From JBEKDJ01 sp050014415 (GTDB lineage Bacteria; Desulfobacterota; BSN033; UBA1163), in contig JBEKDJ010000319.1 in assembly GCA_050014415.1 (NCBI GenBank), forward strand, positions 1-5,778: 5,778 nt of DNA, read 5' to 3'. This document shows, in pieces, positions 1 through 4,962 of the stretch (position 1 is its first letter; every line of letters starts with the position of its first letter). A program made the translations under genes and the position numbers. The notes below the pieces were generated by a model. The model had not been told where the DNA came from. It worked only from the letters and a program-made list of their open reading frames with translations, and ran no database searches.

Positions 1-126
1 GATTTTGGAAAAGAAAGAGAAAAATATCTCCTAAGAAAATGGACAAAAGATCCTGAAGCTTTCGGGAGAACATTCATTTCAAACAATAAGTATGCGAAAT
101 TTGTCAAAACGATTTGCAGGAGTTAA
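1..126 (+). CDS. C-terminal fragment of an unknown protein
   Basis: Frame 1 is open from the first base to a TAA at 124-126, giving 41 residues; the 5' end lies outside the window. The peptide is highly charged and protein-like in composition, beginning DFGKEREKYLLRKWTKD and ending AKFVKTICRS. I recognise no family or catalytic motif. Its last 35 bases overlap the start of the ParA-like relic that begins at 92 in another frame. Because the adjacent region is clearly decayed, this could itself be the tail of a broken gene rather than of an intact one. The reading frame is seen directly; that it is truly coding is inferred from composition alone. Confidence 0.45.
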   Translation, partial: DFGKEREKYLLRKWTKDPEAFGRTFISNNKYAKFVKTICRS

Positions 127-214
127 TAACCCGACGAAGATAATAGCTGTAGCGAACCAGAAGAGCGGGTTAGGTAAACTGATCTTTGTCATAAACATAG
201 GGCATCTCCCTTGA
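92..214 (+). pseudogene. Truncated ParA/Soj-type ATPase N-terminus (relic)
   Basis: This short ORF, ATG at 92 to TGA at 212-214, encodes 40 residues containing KIIAVANQKSGLGK at residues 16-29. That is almost identical to the KIIAVANQKGGVGKTTT block that opens ParA/Soj/MinD-superfamily ATPases, which carry the deviant Walker A box and act in chromosome or plasmid segregation. The following INIGHLP still resembles the INIG segment after the P-loop. Two P-loop glycine/valine positions are changed (KSGLGK) and the Thr-Thr after the lysine is replaced by Leu-Ile, so nucleotide binding should be lost. Family members are about 250 residues; here the frame stops right after the first helix, and I see no continuation in the other frames. 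There is no clear ribosome-binding site. A deletion or decay remnant is the best reading. Confidence 0.7.
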
Positions 215-361
215 CCAAGGTTCCTTGTAAGGAAGGGGATATTTACCAAAGAGGAGTTTGTGGAGATAGTGAGGCTGGTGGGTAAGTAGATAAAGACAAG
301 AAATGAGTTACTCCAGCAATGGAGAATAACCAACGGTGATTTAGGATTGGAGTATACATAA
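215..361 (+). pseudogene. Stop-interrupted coding relic upstream of the metallopeptidase
   Basis: One plus-strand frame is protein-like on both sides of a TAG at 287-289. The first part (215-286) reads through RKGIFTKEEFVEIVRLVGK, an amphipathic helix-like stretch typical of small bacterial proteins with a 'KGIFTKEEF' C-terminal motif. The second part (290-358) reads IKTRNELLQQWRITNGDLG and ends at TAA 359-361. There is no good start codon, and a TGA at 212-214 closes the frame upstream; that TGA also ends the ParA-like relic. This is therefore probably decayed sequence, perhaps fused to the ParA remnant by a deletion. The final TAA overlaps the ribosome-binding site of the next gene, so the second part may once have been its upstream partner. 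The family assignment is from memory and weak. Confidence 0.35.
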
Positions 362-365
362 AGGA
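360..365 (+). promoter_or_regulatory. Ribosome-binding site fixing the GTG start at 371
   Basis: AAAGGA lies 5 nt before a GTG at 371. It is the only good Shine-Dalgarno match near the start of this ORF and supports GTG over any later in-frame ATG (for example codon 39). Confidence 0.6.
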
Positions 366-370
366 TCATC

Positions 371-847
371 GTGAGTAGAGAAGAAGATATAGCTTACGAC
401 TTTCTAGAGAACGAGAGGATTTGGCCTCCTAACATTGCGCCCAACCGTGAACATCCATTTATTAAGGCTCTTGTGGAGGTCTTAATGCGTCTACCGAATC
501 ACATCTATGAAGCAGTTGCGGAAATGGTTTTGTTTGTCGTTGAGGATCCCCGATTCATGGCAACGAATGCACCATTCAATCGAGTCTATCCATCTTGCTC
601 TAACAGTCATAATGTCCGATTCGACACGATAGTGATTTTTCACCAAGCACTTGCCTGTCCACACAATGCGCTCATGGGGCTTCTGGCGCACGAGCTTGCG
701 CACAGTTTTTCGCATCTATCAGATTACAAAAACGACGAAATACTGGTCGACAAGTTAGTTGCACAGTGGGGTTTCGGTAAGGAACTTGAAGCTTTAGAAA
801 TTGAACGGCAGAAGTCCATGATAGAAACTTTATCTTCTAATAAATAA
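371..847 (+). CDS. Predicted small zinc metallopeptidase (HExxH)
   Basis: The gene encodes 158 residues. Residues 107-111 are HELAH, a perfect HExxH zinc-binding and catalytic motif: two histidine ligands plus the general-base glutamate. It is set in LLAHELAHSFSH. E123, twelve residues after the second histidine in KNDEILVDKLVAQWGF, is the natural third ligand. This 'E..xD..xxxWGF' layout recalls gluzincin-type peptidases of the ImmA/IrrE and related small-peptidase groups. The N-terminal half is a charged helical region with no recognised domain, and no signal peptide or membrane segment is visible, so the protein should be cytoplasmic. The start is GTG with AAAGGA 5 nt upstream. The gene stands alone: relics lie before it and a non-coding stretch after it. 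Its substrate cannot be told from sequence. The metallopeptidase call is firm at motif level; the subfamily is inference. Confidence 0.75.
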   Translation: MSREEDIAYDFLENERIWPPNIAPNREHPFIKALVEVLMRLPNHIYEAVAEMVLFVVEDPRFMATNAPFNRVYPSCSNSHNVRFDTIVIFHQALACPHNALMGLLAHELAHSFSHLSDYKNDEILVDKLVAQWGFGKELEALEIERQKSMIETLSSNK

Positions 848-881
848 ACATAAGGCTAAACAAGGGTATTAAGCCAATGTT
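847..881 (+). terminator. Weak terminator-like hairpin after the metallopeptidase
   Basis: AACAT (847-851) pairs with ATGTT (877-881), and GGCT (854-857) with AGCC (872-875), across a small internal bulge and a 14-nt loop. Only a few T residues follow. The position, immediately after the stop codon, fits a terminator, but the stem is short and AT-rich, so this is a weak call. Confidence 0.25.
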
Positions 882-929
882 TTGAGAATTGAGAAATATA
901 GGTTTCATATTAATTTAGAGAAGTACGCA

Positions 930-985
930 TTCCAACGTATTTCGGCCACTGATTCCGATCCAAAGCGGCCATCCACTCGGATGGA
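930..985. mobile_element. Possible IS21-family terminal-repeat remnant
   Basis: Two related direct repeats begin CGGCCA and end in GAT: 943-959 and 966-982, offset by 23 bp and identical at about 12 of 17 positions. They are separated by CCAAAG, so the stretch reads TTCGGCCACTGATTCCGATC then CAAAGCGGCCATCC. This wording strongly recalls the multiple terminal repeats of IS21-family elements, which sit outside istA and istB. The second repeat contains a perfect hairpin, CCATCC-ACTC-GGATGG (969-984). No transposase gene is present on either side and no target duplication was found, so at most one decayed end remains. The repeats are seen directly; the IS21 link is recollection of the motif, not a search. 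Confidence 0.35.
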
Positions 986-1037
986 AGAATAGCCCAGAAC
1001 CGTTTGAAACATCTGGCAATCGTCTAATTCCAATACT

Positions 1038-1106
1038 TCAAATTGGCATAGCTAAATCATTTGCGGGATCATCATAGAGATAAATTAAAAGTGTAAGTTC
1101 GGCCAT
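1038..1106 (-). pseudogene. 22-codon ORF start with doubled ribosome-binding site
   Basis: On the minus strand an ATG at 1106 opens MAELTLLIYLYDDPANDLAM followed by PI and a TGA. A strong AAGGAGG (1112-1118) sits 5 nt upstream, and a second AAGGAGG lies at 1127-1133. Such a good initiation site before only 22 codons suggests either a tiny leader peptide or the beginning of a gene that has been truncated. The reading frame stays open and hydrophilic after the stop, up to the IS-like repeats at 985. I do not recognise the peptide. An alternative ATG at 1110 in another frame gives only about 12 codons. Confidence 0.3.
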
Positions 1107-1210
1107 ACATCCCTCCTTCCCTATTTCCTCCTTATCAATATACAAGAGGGAGCAAGGATGGCCACAGCAACCATGTTTTAAGATTTGCTATAAGTTTGGT
1201 TCGTTAAGTA

Positions 1211-1255
1211 AAGAATTCCCAAATTTCTTTCTTTAAACTTTGATCTGGAATTCTT
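1211..1255. repeat. 9-bp-arm inverted repeat
   Basis: AAGAATTCC (1211-1219) and GGAATTCTT (1247-1255) are perfect inverted copies with a 27-nt AT-rich spacer. They lie 26 nt before the small ORF at 1281, so an operator-like or element-end role is possible, but nothing further supports either. Confidence 0.35.
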
Positions 1256-1280
1256 GTTAAACTTCGCTTATAAGATACTT

Positions 1281-1421
1281 ATGAGATGGAAGCCGGTAAA
1301 GGATATTGATTCATTTTTTAAAACTGTCGAAGATGAGCCTGATATGTTTCTTCCGATAAAACGAAGGCAACACCAAGTCCCGTATCCAAAGCGAAAGATT
1401 GTAGGTAACCACAGCCGGTAG
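1281..1421 (+). CDS. Hypothetical 46-residue protein
   Basis: ATG at 1281 opens 46 residues ending at TAG 1419-1421. The N-terminal part is acidic and aromatic (MRWKPVKDIDSFFKTVEDEP). The C-terminal part is strongly basic (IKRRQHQVPYPKRKIVGNHS), which would suit nucleic-acid contact or a fragment of a larger protein. I recognise no family. There is no clear Shine-Dalgarno sequence before the ATG, which lowers confidence. The stop codon falls inside the left arm and loop of the hairpin at 1408-1440. The ORF converges on the transporter operon. Coding appears plausible from amino-acid composition only; it may be a remnant of a longer gene. Confidence 0.35.
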   Translation: MRWKPVKDIDSFFKTVEDEPDMFLPIKRRQHQVPYPKRKIVGNHSR

Positions 1422-1440
1422 TATTATTACCGGCTGTGGT
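1408..1440. terminator. Perfect 13-bp hairpin, likely operon 3' end
   Basis: ACCACAGCCGGTA (1408-1420) and TACCGGCTGTGGT (1428-1440) form a perfect 13-bp stem with a 7-nt loop. It lies about 70 nt beyond the stop of the binding-protein gene and at the end of the convergent ORF at 1281. That position fits a bidirectional terminator or an mRNA 3'-end stabiliser. Neither side carries a T-run, so classical intrinsic termination is not assured. Confidence 0.6.
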
Positions 1441-1511
1441 CAGAAAGACACTACCTTCAGCTACTTCTAAAGGTTAGTTCGGACTTGCATGAAAACCAAG
1501 CTTGCTATTTT

Positions 1512-2732
1512 CTATCGTTTATCCCACGGCGTCATCATTTTGAGTGTATATCCGCCCTTTACAAGTGGCCAAACAGGCATCCGTTCGCCATTCCACCACT
1601 GAAGGGCAAGGCTCGGGATAAGGGCTATTCCCTTCTCATTGAACTTGAGGTCGCCTATGGTGGTCCCTTTGAATTCACCACCGATAACAGCATCCCTGAC
1701 CTTTGCCGGATCAAGAGATCCAGCCTTCTCAATTCCCTGAGCGAGAACCTGTGGATTGGCATGATAAAGTCCTATGCTTACGGAGCTCTTGCCGAATTTT
1801 TTGGTATACTGCTGTCCAAGTTCCTTCGCCCCGGGATTAGGGAAATGCTCTGACCAAAATGCGTCCATGATAATATAATTGGAGTCCTTACCCAAAGCTT
1901 TCAAGAACTCCGTAGCCCAGAAACCCATCCATCCATGAATGTACTTAAAATTCATGTTATGCTCTTTTATCTGGCGTACCACAGTAATACTGTCTAAAGG
2001 AGAACCAAACCAGATAAGGGCATCCGCATTTTGCGCCTTCCATTTCAAAATTTGAGATGAAAAGTCCTTGGCCCCAACTGCATAGGGCTCATCAACAACA
2101 AATGTGTAGCCATATTCCTTTGCCCAATGCTTGAAAACTTCTCCTAAGCCTTGTCCATCCTGGTTGTCCTGCATCATCAGGACGGGCCTCTCAATCTTAT
2201 CGGCTTCGGGCAGGAGAGTTTTCCAGATCTGAAATGGAACCTCGGCTGCACCAGGAGCCGTAAAGAAAAAGTCCGTGGCCCACTTGAATTTACCCTCTAT
2301 CATATGCGGCCAGCAACAGGTTACCGCGAAATAGACTTTGTACTTATCGCACACGGTGGCAGCAGCCTCAGTGAGTGGACCAACACTCGAGGAAAGAGCG
2401 AAGTTAACCTTATTCACTTTGATAAGCTTTTCCATTGCAGCCGCTGATTCAGCGTTATTACTCTTATCATCCGCAAAAATAAGCTTTATAGGAAGTTTTT
2501 TGTTCAGCTCTTTGACAAAAACACCGCCTCTCTTATTGATATCTGCGACCGCCTGTTCGTAGGCCCATTTCTGCTCCGCACCGTTCATAGCATTCGAGCC
2601 GGTCAGGGAATTGGGCACACCCACGAGGATCTCGTTTTTCCCGGCCGCTGAAACGCCGCTGGAGGAGATCAGACATACTGTCCAAAGAAAAAAGAATAAT
2701 CCCAACCATGTTAAAGATTTTTTGCCTCCCAT
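1512..2732 (-). CDS. Periplasmic substrate-binding protein of LIV-type ABC importer
   Basis: The protein has 406 residues from the preferred start. Residues 1-29 form a Sec signal peptide: lysines at 4-5, a hydrophobic core LTWLGLFFFLWTVCLI, and a likely cut after VSA. No proper lipobox surrounds C20. The rest has the type-1 periplasmic-binding (Peripla_BP_6, LIV/amide) layout: ILVGVPNSLTG near residues 36-45, the DDKSNNAESAAAMEKLI stretch (88-104), SSVGPLTEAAA (115-125), QDGQGLGEVF (191-200), DFSSQILKWKAQNADALIWF (223-242), and the C-terminal GTTIGDLKFNEKG (356-368). It would capture a ligand in the periplasm and present it to LivH/LivM encoded just upstream. Adjacent cysteines C139-C140 plus C128, and many tryptophans, are notable. 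The ligand cannot be deduced; branched-chain amino acids, amides or aromatic acids are all seen in this family. Confidence 0.93.
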   Translation of the reverse strand: MGGKKSLTWLGLFFFLWTVCLISSSGVSAAGKNEILVGVPNSLTGSNAMNGAEQKWAYEQAVADINKRGGVFVKELNKKLPIKLIFADDKSNNAESAAAMEKLIKVNKVNFALSSSVGPLTEAAATVCDKYKVYFAVTCCWPHMIEGKFKWATDFFFTAPGAAEVPFQIWKTLLPEADKIERPVLMMQDNQDGQGLGEVFKHWAKEYGYTFVVDEPYAVGAKDFSSQILKWKAQNADALIWFGSPLDSITVVRQIKEHNMNFKYIHGWMGFWATEFLKALGKDSNYIIMDAFWSEHFPNPGAKELGQQYTKKFGKSSVSIGLYHANPQVLAQGIEKAGSLDPAKVRDAVIGGEFKGTTIGDLKFNEKGIALIPSLALQWWNGERMPVWPLVKGGYTLKMMTPWDKR

Positions 2733-2738
2733 TTTAAT

Positions 2739-2745
2739 CCTCCTT
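2739..2745 (-). promoter_or_regulatory. Ribosome-binding site that decides the binding-protein start
   Basis: A perfect AAGGAGG lies 6 nt before the ATG at 2732. The longest ORF begins 7 codons earlier, at 2753, but that ATG has no Shine-Dalgarno match and would add MNKRRIK ahead of a normal signal peptide. The start at 2732 is therefore preferred. Confidence 0.85.
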
Positions 2746-2761
2746 TTGTTCATTCGGTTTG

Positions 2762-2785
2762 TTTGTCAGAATTCAATCTGACAAA
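2762..2785. promoter_or_regulatory. Inverted repeat in the leader of the binding-protein gene
   Basis: TTTGTCAGA (2762-2770) and TCTGACAAA (2777-2785) are perfect 9-bp inverted copies with a 6-nt spacer, about 30 nt upstream of the start codon. The symmetry and size suit a dimeric repressor's operator, or an mRNA hairpin just ahead of the ribosome-binding site. The repeat is directly visible; its role is inferred. Confidence 0.45.
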
Positions 2786-3010
2786 TCCTCTGGTAAATTT
2801 CATCTTCTTCCAAAACTAACCTCCCCGACCGATCTCTTGAAGCCCTTATTTCACCTCCTCTCTCCTATCATTCCTTAATCTGATAGAGACTGTTTCCCAA
2901 ATACCCAGACATCTGTGCCCTGCTCCTTACGATCTTTTCCCCTGCCACCATCTGATATAAGAATAAGGTTTTAATCGATAGAAAGAGTTCTCAATACCCA
3001 CTTCCTTTCC

Positions 3011-3958
3011 CTATTTTCGAGATCTGATCATATCTATCAACCCAATGAGGCCCCTCGGCATGAACTTCATCACAAGAATGATAAGCATCCCTGCCACGAT
3101 GGGATGCACCTGCACCAAATAGATGTCTGTCACGACAAAAAGTGCATTCATGAAAAATGCCCCTATCACCGGACCCACGATTGTGTCGTTTCCTCCCATT
3201 ACGCACATAAGGATAGGATAGAGTGTCCAGTCAAGCTTCAATACGGAGTCAGGGTTGATATGAAACAGGTAAATGCCATAGAGGCTGCCACAGAGACCCG
3301 CGAGAAAAGCCCCAACGGCAAAAGCAAAGATCTTATATTTCAGGAGATGGATTCCATGTGTAGCGGCCGAGGTTTCGTCTTCGCGGATGGCCCTCAGGGC
3401 CAGACCAACCCTGGACCTTGTCAGGAAATATACCACGGCAGTCGCAAAAAGAGCAAGAAAGAGGCCGGTCCAGTAATACGGTCTCATGGATTCAAAGACC
3501 GTGGAGCGAAGATGGAGGCCATCTGACGCCCCCGTAAAGGCACCTCCTTTAACAAATACTACCTTAATAATCTCTCCCACTCCCAGGGTCCCGAGGGCAA
3601 AATAATCGCCTCTGAGTCTCGAGAGCAGGGGGATTCCGATAATAATGGCCAGAATGACCGGAACGAGACCACTCAGGATCATGGTCACAGGATCAAAGTA
3701 ATAACCTGTCTTTGTAATATCATGGAGCCAGATGATGGCGGTTGTGTAAGCCCCAAGGCCAAAGAATGCATGCTGGCCCATACTGATCTGCCCGGTATAT
3801 CCTGCTACCAAGTTCCATCCCTGGGCGATGACCGTATAGCAAAAAGAAAGGAATAAAAAATATCCAAGGTAGGAAATGTTGACATCGAGAAAAAATGGTA
3901 CTACAGCAAAAACTAATGTAACCAGAACAGTAAGAATGATAGCTCTTTTATCTTTCAT
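3011..3958 (-). CDS. livM: Branched-chain amino acid ABC transporter permease LivM
   Basis: This 315-residue polytopic inner-membrane protein carries the hallmarks of LivM. GYTGQISMGQHAFFG is at residues 53-67 and RGDYFALGTLGVGE at 116-129. The cytoplasmic ATPase-contact loop, SRVGLALRAIREDETSAATH, is at about 182-201 and is followed by the helix FAVGAFLAGLCGSLY. MGGNDTIVGPVIGA and MPRGLIGL are near the C-terminus. It pairs with LivH to form the translocation channel for substrate handed over by the periplasmic binding protein. The ATG at 3958 is 3 nt after the livH stop, with AAGG 8 nt upstream inside livH, so translation is probably coupled. Length is normal for the family and no defect is visible. 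Permease identity is firm; the transported substrate is not proven. Confidence 0.95.
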   Translation of the reverse strand: MKDKRAIILTVLVTLVFAVVPFFLDVNISYLGYFLFLSFCYTVIAQGWNLVAGYTGQISMGQHAFFGLGAYTTAIIWLHDITKTGYYFDPVTMILSGLVPVILAIIIGIPLLSRLRGDYFALGTLGVGEIIKVVFVKGGAFTGASDGLHLRSTVFESMRPYYWTGLFLALFATAVVYFLTRSRVGLALRAIREDETSAATHGIHLLKYKIFAFAVGAFLAGLCGSLYGIYLFHINPDSVLKLDWTLYPILMCVMGGNDTIVGPVIGAFFMNALFVVTDIYLVQVHPIVAGMLIILVMKFMPRGLIGLIDMIRSRK

Positions 3959-3961
3959 GTG

Positions 3962-4855
3962 TTACGCCTTTTGAATGGACCGGACAAAGAGGCCCTCGGG
4001 CTTGAACATCAGCACTAAGAGAAATACCGCATAGGATATGGCATCGGACCATCCGCCGCTGAGAAAAAAGGACGCCACGCTCTCAAGGAGCCCCAAAATA
4101 ATCCCCCCTAACAGAGCGCCAAAAACATTGCCGATGCCCCCAAGGGCCAACGAGATCAGGGCCTTTAGGACGAAGATAAACCCATAAAAAGGATCAAAGG
4201 GATAAATTGCTGCCAGGCTGACTCCTGCTATCCCCGCAAGTCCGATGCCGATAGCGAACGCTACGGCATTGACCCGATGAGGACCGATTCCGACCAGGGC
4301 GGCGGATTCCATATCCTCTGAAGCGGCCCTTACGGCTATCCCAATAAGGGTCTTCTTAAGAAAGAGGATGACGCCCACTGTCGAAAGGACGGCCAACAAT
4401 AATGCTACCAGCCGGGTAAAGGTGAGATCTATTCCTATGGGCCTGAATACTAAGGAAGTGTAAGTTGTCAGGATGGACCGGGGATTGCCCGTCCAGATTA
4501 CGGTCATGAGATTCTCCATAAGAAACATCAGTCCGATGGCGATCAAAAGCGAGATGTTCTTGTCCTCTAAAGCGGCAGCCTCTTTGAAAAGGGCCTGATA
4601 GATTCCCATGCCAAGGAGCAGAGATAATGGAAGAATAATGACGAGAGACAGATACGGATCAATGCCTAATAGGGTGAATAACCAATAACAGATATAAGCC
4701 AAAAAGATGATAATGGTCCCCTGGGCGATGAAAATGATCCGCATGGTTCCAAAGATCAGGCTAAGCCCAATGGCGGCTATCCCGTACATGGTTCCAAAAA
4801 GAATGCCATTGACTAAGAGCTGAGTAATGAGTCCAAAAGTTAAGTATTGAAGCAT
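3962..4855 (-). CDS. livH: Branched-chain amino acid ABC transporter permease LivH
   Basis: The product has 297 residues and is almost entirely hydrophobic helices. Family features are GIAAIGLSLIFGTMRIIFIAQG (residues 25-46, where most relatives have an AHG in place of the AQG), the ATPase-contact loop GIAVRAASEDMESAALVGI (172-190), the adjoining helix AFAIGIGLAGIAG (199-211), KALISLALGGIGNVFGALLG (231-250), and the terminal KPEGLF. It forms the importer channel together with LivM, whose gene follows after 3 nt. The ATG at 4855 has a modest AGGG 9 nt upstream. The gene is 95 nt downstream of livF, an unusually wide gap containing inverted repeats. Length and motif content are normal. The AQG substitution is the only oddity seen and its effect on substrate is unknown. 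Confidence 0.95.
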   Translation of the reverse strand: MLQYLTFGLITQLLVNGILFGTMYGIAAIGLSLIFGTMRIIFIAQGTIIIFLAYICYWLFTLLGIDPYLSLVIILPLSLLLGMGIYQALFKEAAALEDKNISLLIAIGLMFLMENLMTVIWTGNPRSILTTYTSLVFRPIGIDLTFTRLVALLLAVLSTVGVILFLKKTLIGIAVRAASEDMESAALVGIGPHRVNAVAFAIGIGLAGIAGVSLAAIYPFDPFYGFIFVLKALISLALGGIGNVFGALLGGIILGLLESVASFFLSGGWSDAISYAVFLLVLMFKPEGLFVRSIQKA

Positions 4856-4874
4856 TACCGCAAACCCTGATAGA

Positions 4875-4962
4875 AAGCCCCGCTGTTTATGGCAAGGGTG
4901 ATAGAATTAAATTCATCCCCGAAAGCATGGGGTTTGAATCCCAACCTTCTCTAACGGGGCTT
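4875..4962. repeat. Nested inverted repeats spanning the livF-livH gap
   Basis: Outer arms AAGCCCCG (4875-4882) and CGGGGCTT (4955-4962) are perfect 8-bp inverted copies. Inside them, AAGG (4894-4897) can pair with CCTT (4945-4948), and ATTCA plus CCCC (4911-4915, 4917-4920) with GGGG plus TGAAT (4929-4932, 4935-4939) around an 8-nt loop. The right outer arm lies in the last livF codons. In the operon mRNA this could fold as one long structured element, possibly tuning the level of livF relative to livH. No T-run follows, so it is not a standard terminator. Pairing is visible; function is inference. Confidence 0.45.

Larger units (their letters stand above)
848..1280. other. AT-rich gene-poor stretch with mobile-element debris
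   Basis: No ORF of convincing length is present on either strand. The stretch contains a weak hairpin (847-881), repeats resembling an IS21-type terminus (about 930-985), a 22-codon minus-strand ORF with a doubled ribosome-binding site (1038-1106), and a 9-bp inverted repeat (arms 1211-1219 and 1247-1255). Together these suggest an old insertion and decay zone between the accessory gene and the transporter operon. Confidence 0.5.
2733..3010 (-). promoter_or_regulatory. Long leader between livM and the binding-protein gene
   Basis: About 280 nt separate the livM stop from the binding-protein start, in an operon otherwise tightly packed around livH and livM. On the minus strand it contains a 27-codon ORF (2951-2868, starting MVAGEKIVRSRAQ), an orphan AGGAGGTGA (2851-2859) that matches the 16S anti-Shine-Dalgarno over nine bases but has no start codon at proper distance, and a 15-codon TTG ORF (2813-2766) with GGGGAGG 6 nt upstream. 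A 17-codon ATG ORF (2803-2750) follows and ends in ATGA overlap with the ATG at 2753. I see no convincing sigma-70 or sigma-54 promoter and no T-run terminator. It may allow separate expression of the binding protein. Confidence 0.4.

Noticed and set aside
79..369. 96-residue minus-strand ORF with a hydrophobic segment near its C-terminus
   Set aside because: It lies antisense to the plus-strand ParA-like frame and the 1-126 frame, both better supported. Its ATG has no ribosome-binding site, and most of its translation looks like random antisense. A 39-codon internal start with GGGAG upstream was considered but rests on the same weak frame.
491..715. 74-residue minus-strand ORF
   Set aside because: It is fully antisense to the metallopeptidase gene, which carries a recognisable active site.
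1101..1165. Imperfect inverted similarity between GGCCATACATCC and GGATGGCC flanking a purine-rich stretch
   Set aside because: It needs several gaps to pair and coincides with the doubled ribosome-binding site, so I do not treat it as a separate element.
1485..1853. 122-residue plus-strand ORF
   Set aside because: It is a shadow of the binding-protein gene, whose family motifs are on the minus strand.
3104..3526. 140-residue plus-strand ORF opposite livM
   Set aside because: It is antisense to clear LivM motifs, is low-complexity and charged in translation, and has no initiation signal.
4867..4895. Possible minus-strand promoter, TTGCCA, 17 nt, TATCAG
   Set aside because: The boxes match reasonably, but transcription would begin about 5 nt before the livH ATG and the -10 box overlaps its ribosome-binding site, so it is probably chance.
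4875..4962. tRNA-like arrangement in the livF-livH gap (GGGGTTTGAATCC resembles a T-loop, with outer arms like an acceptor stem)
   Set aside because: The T-stem has a mismatch, extra bases separate it from the acceptor-like arm, and no D-arm, anticodon arm or CCA end can be placed.
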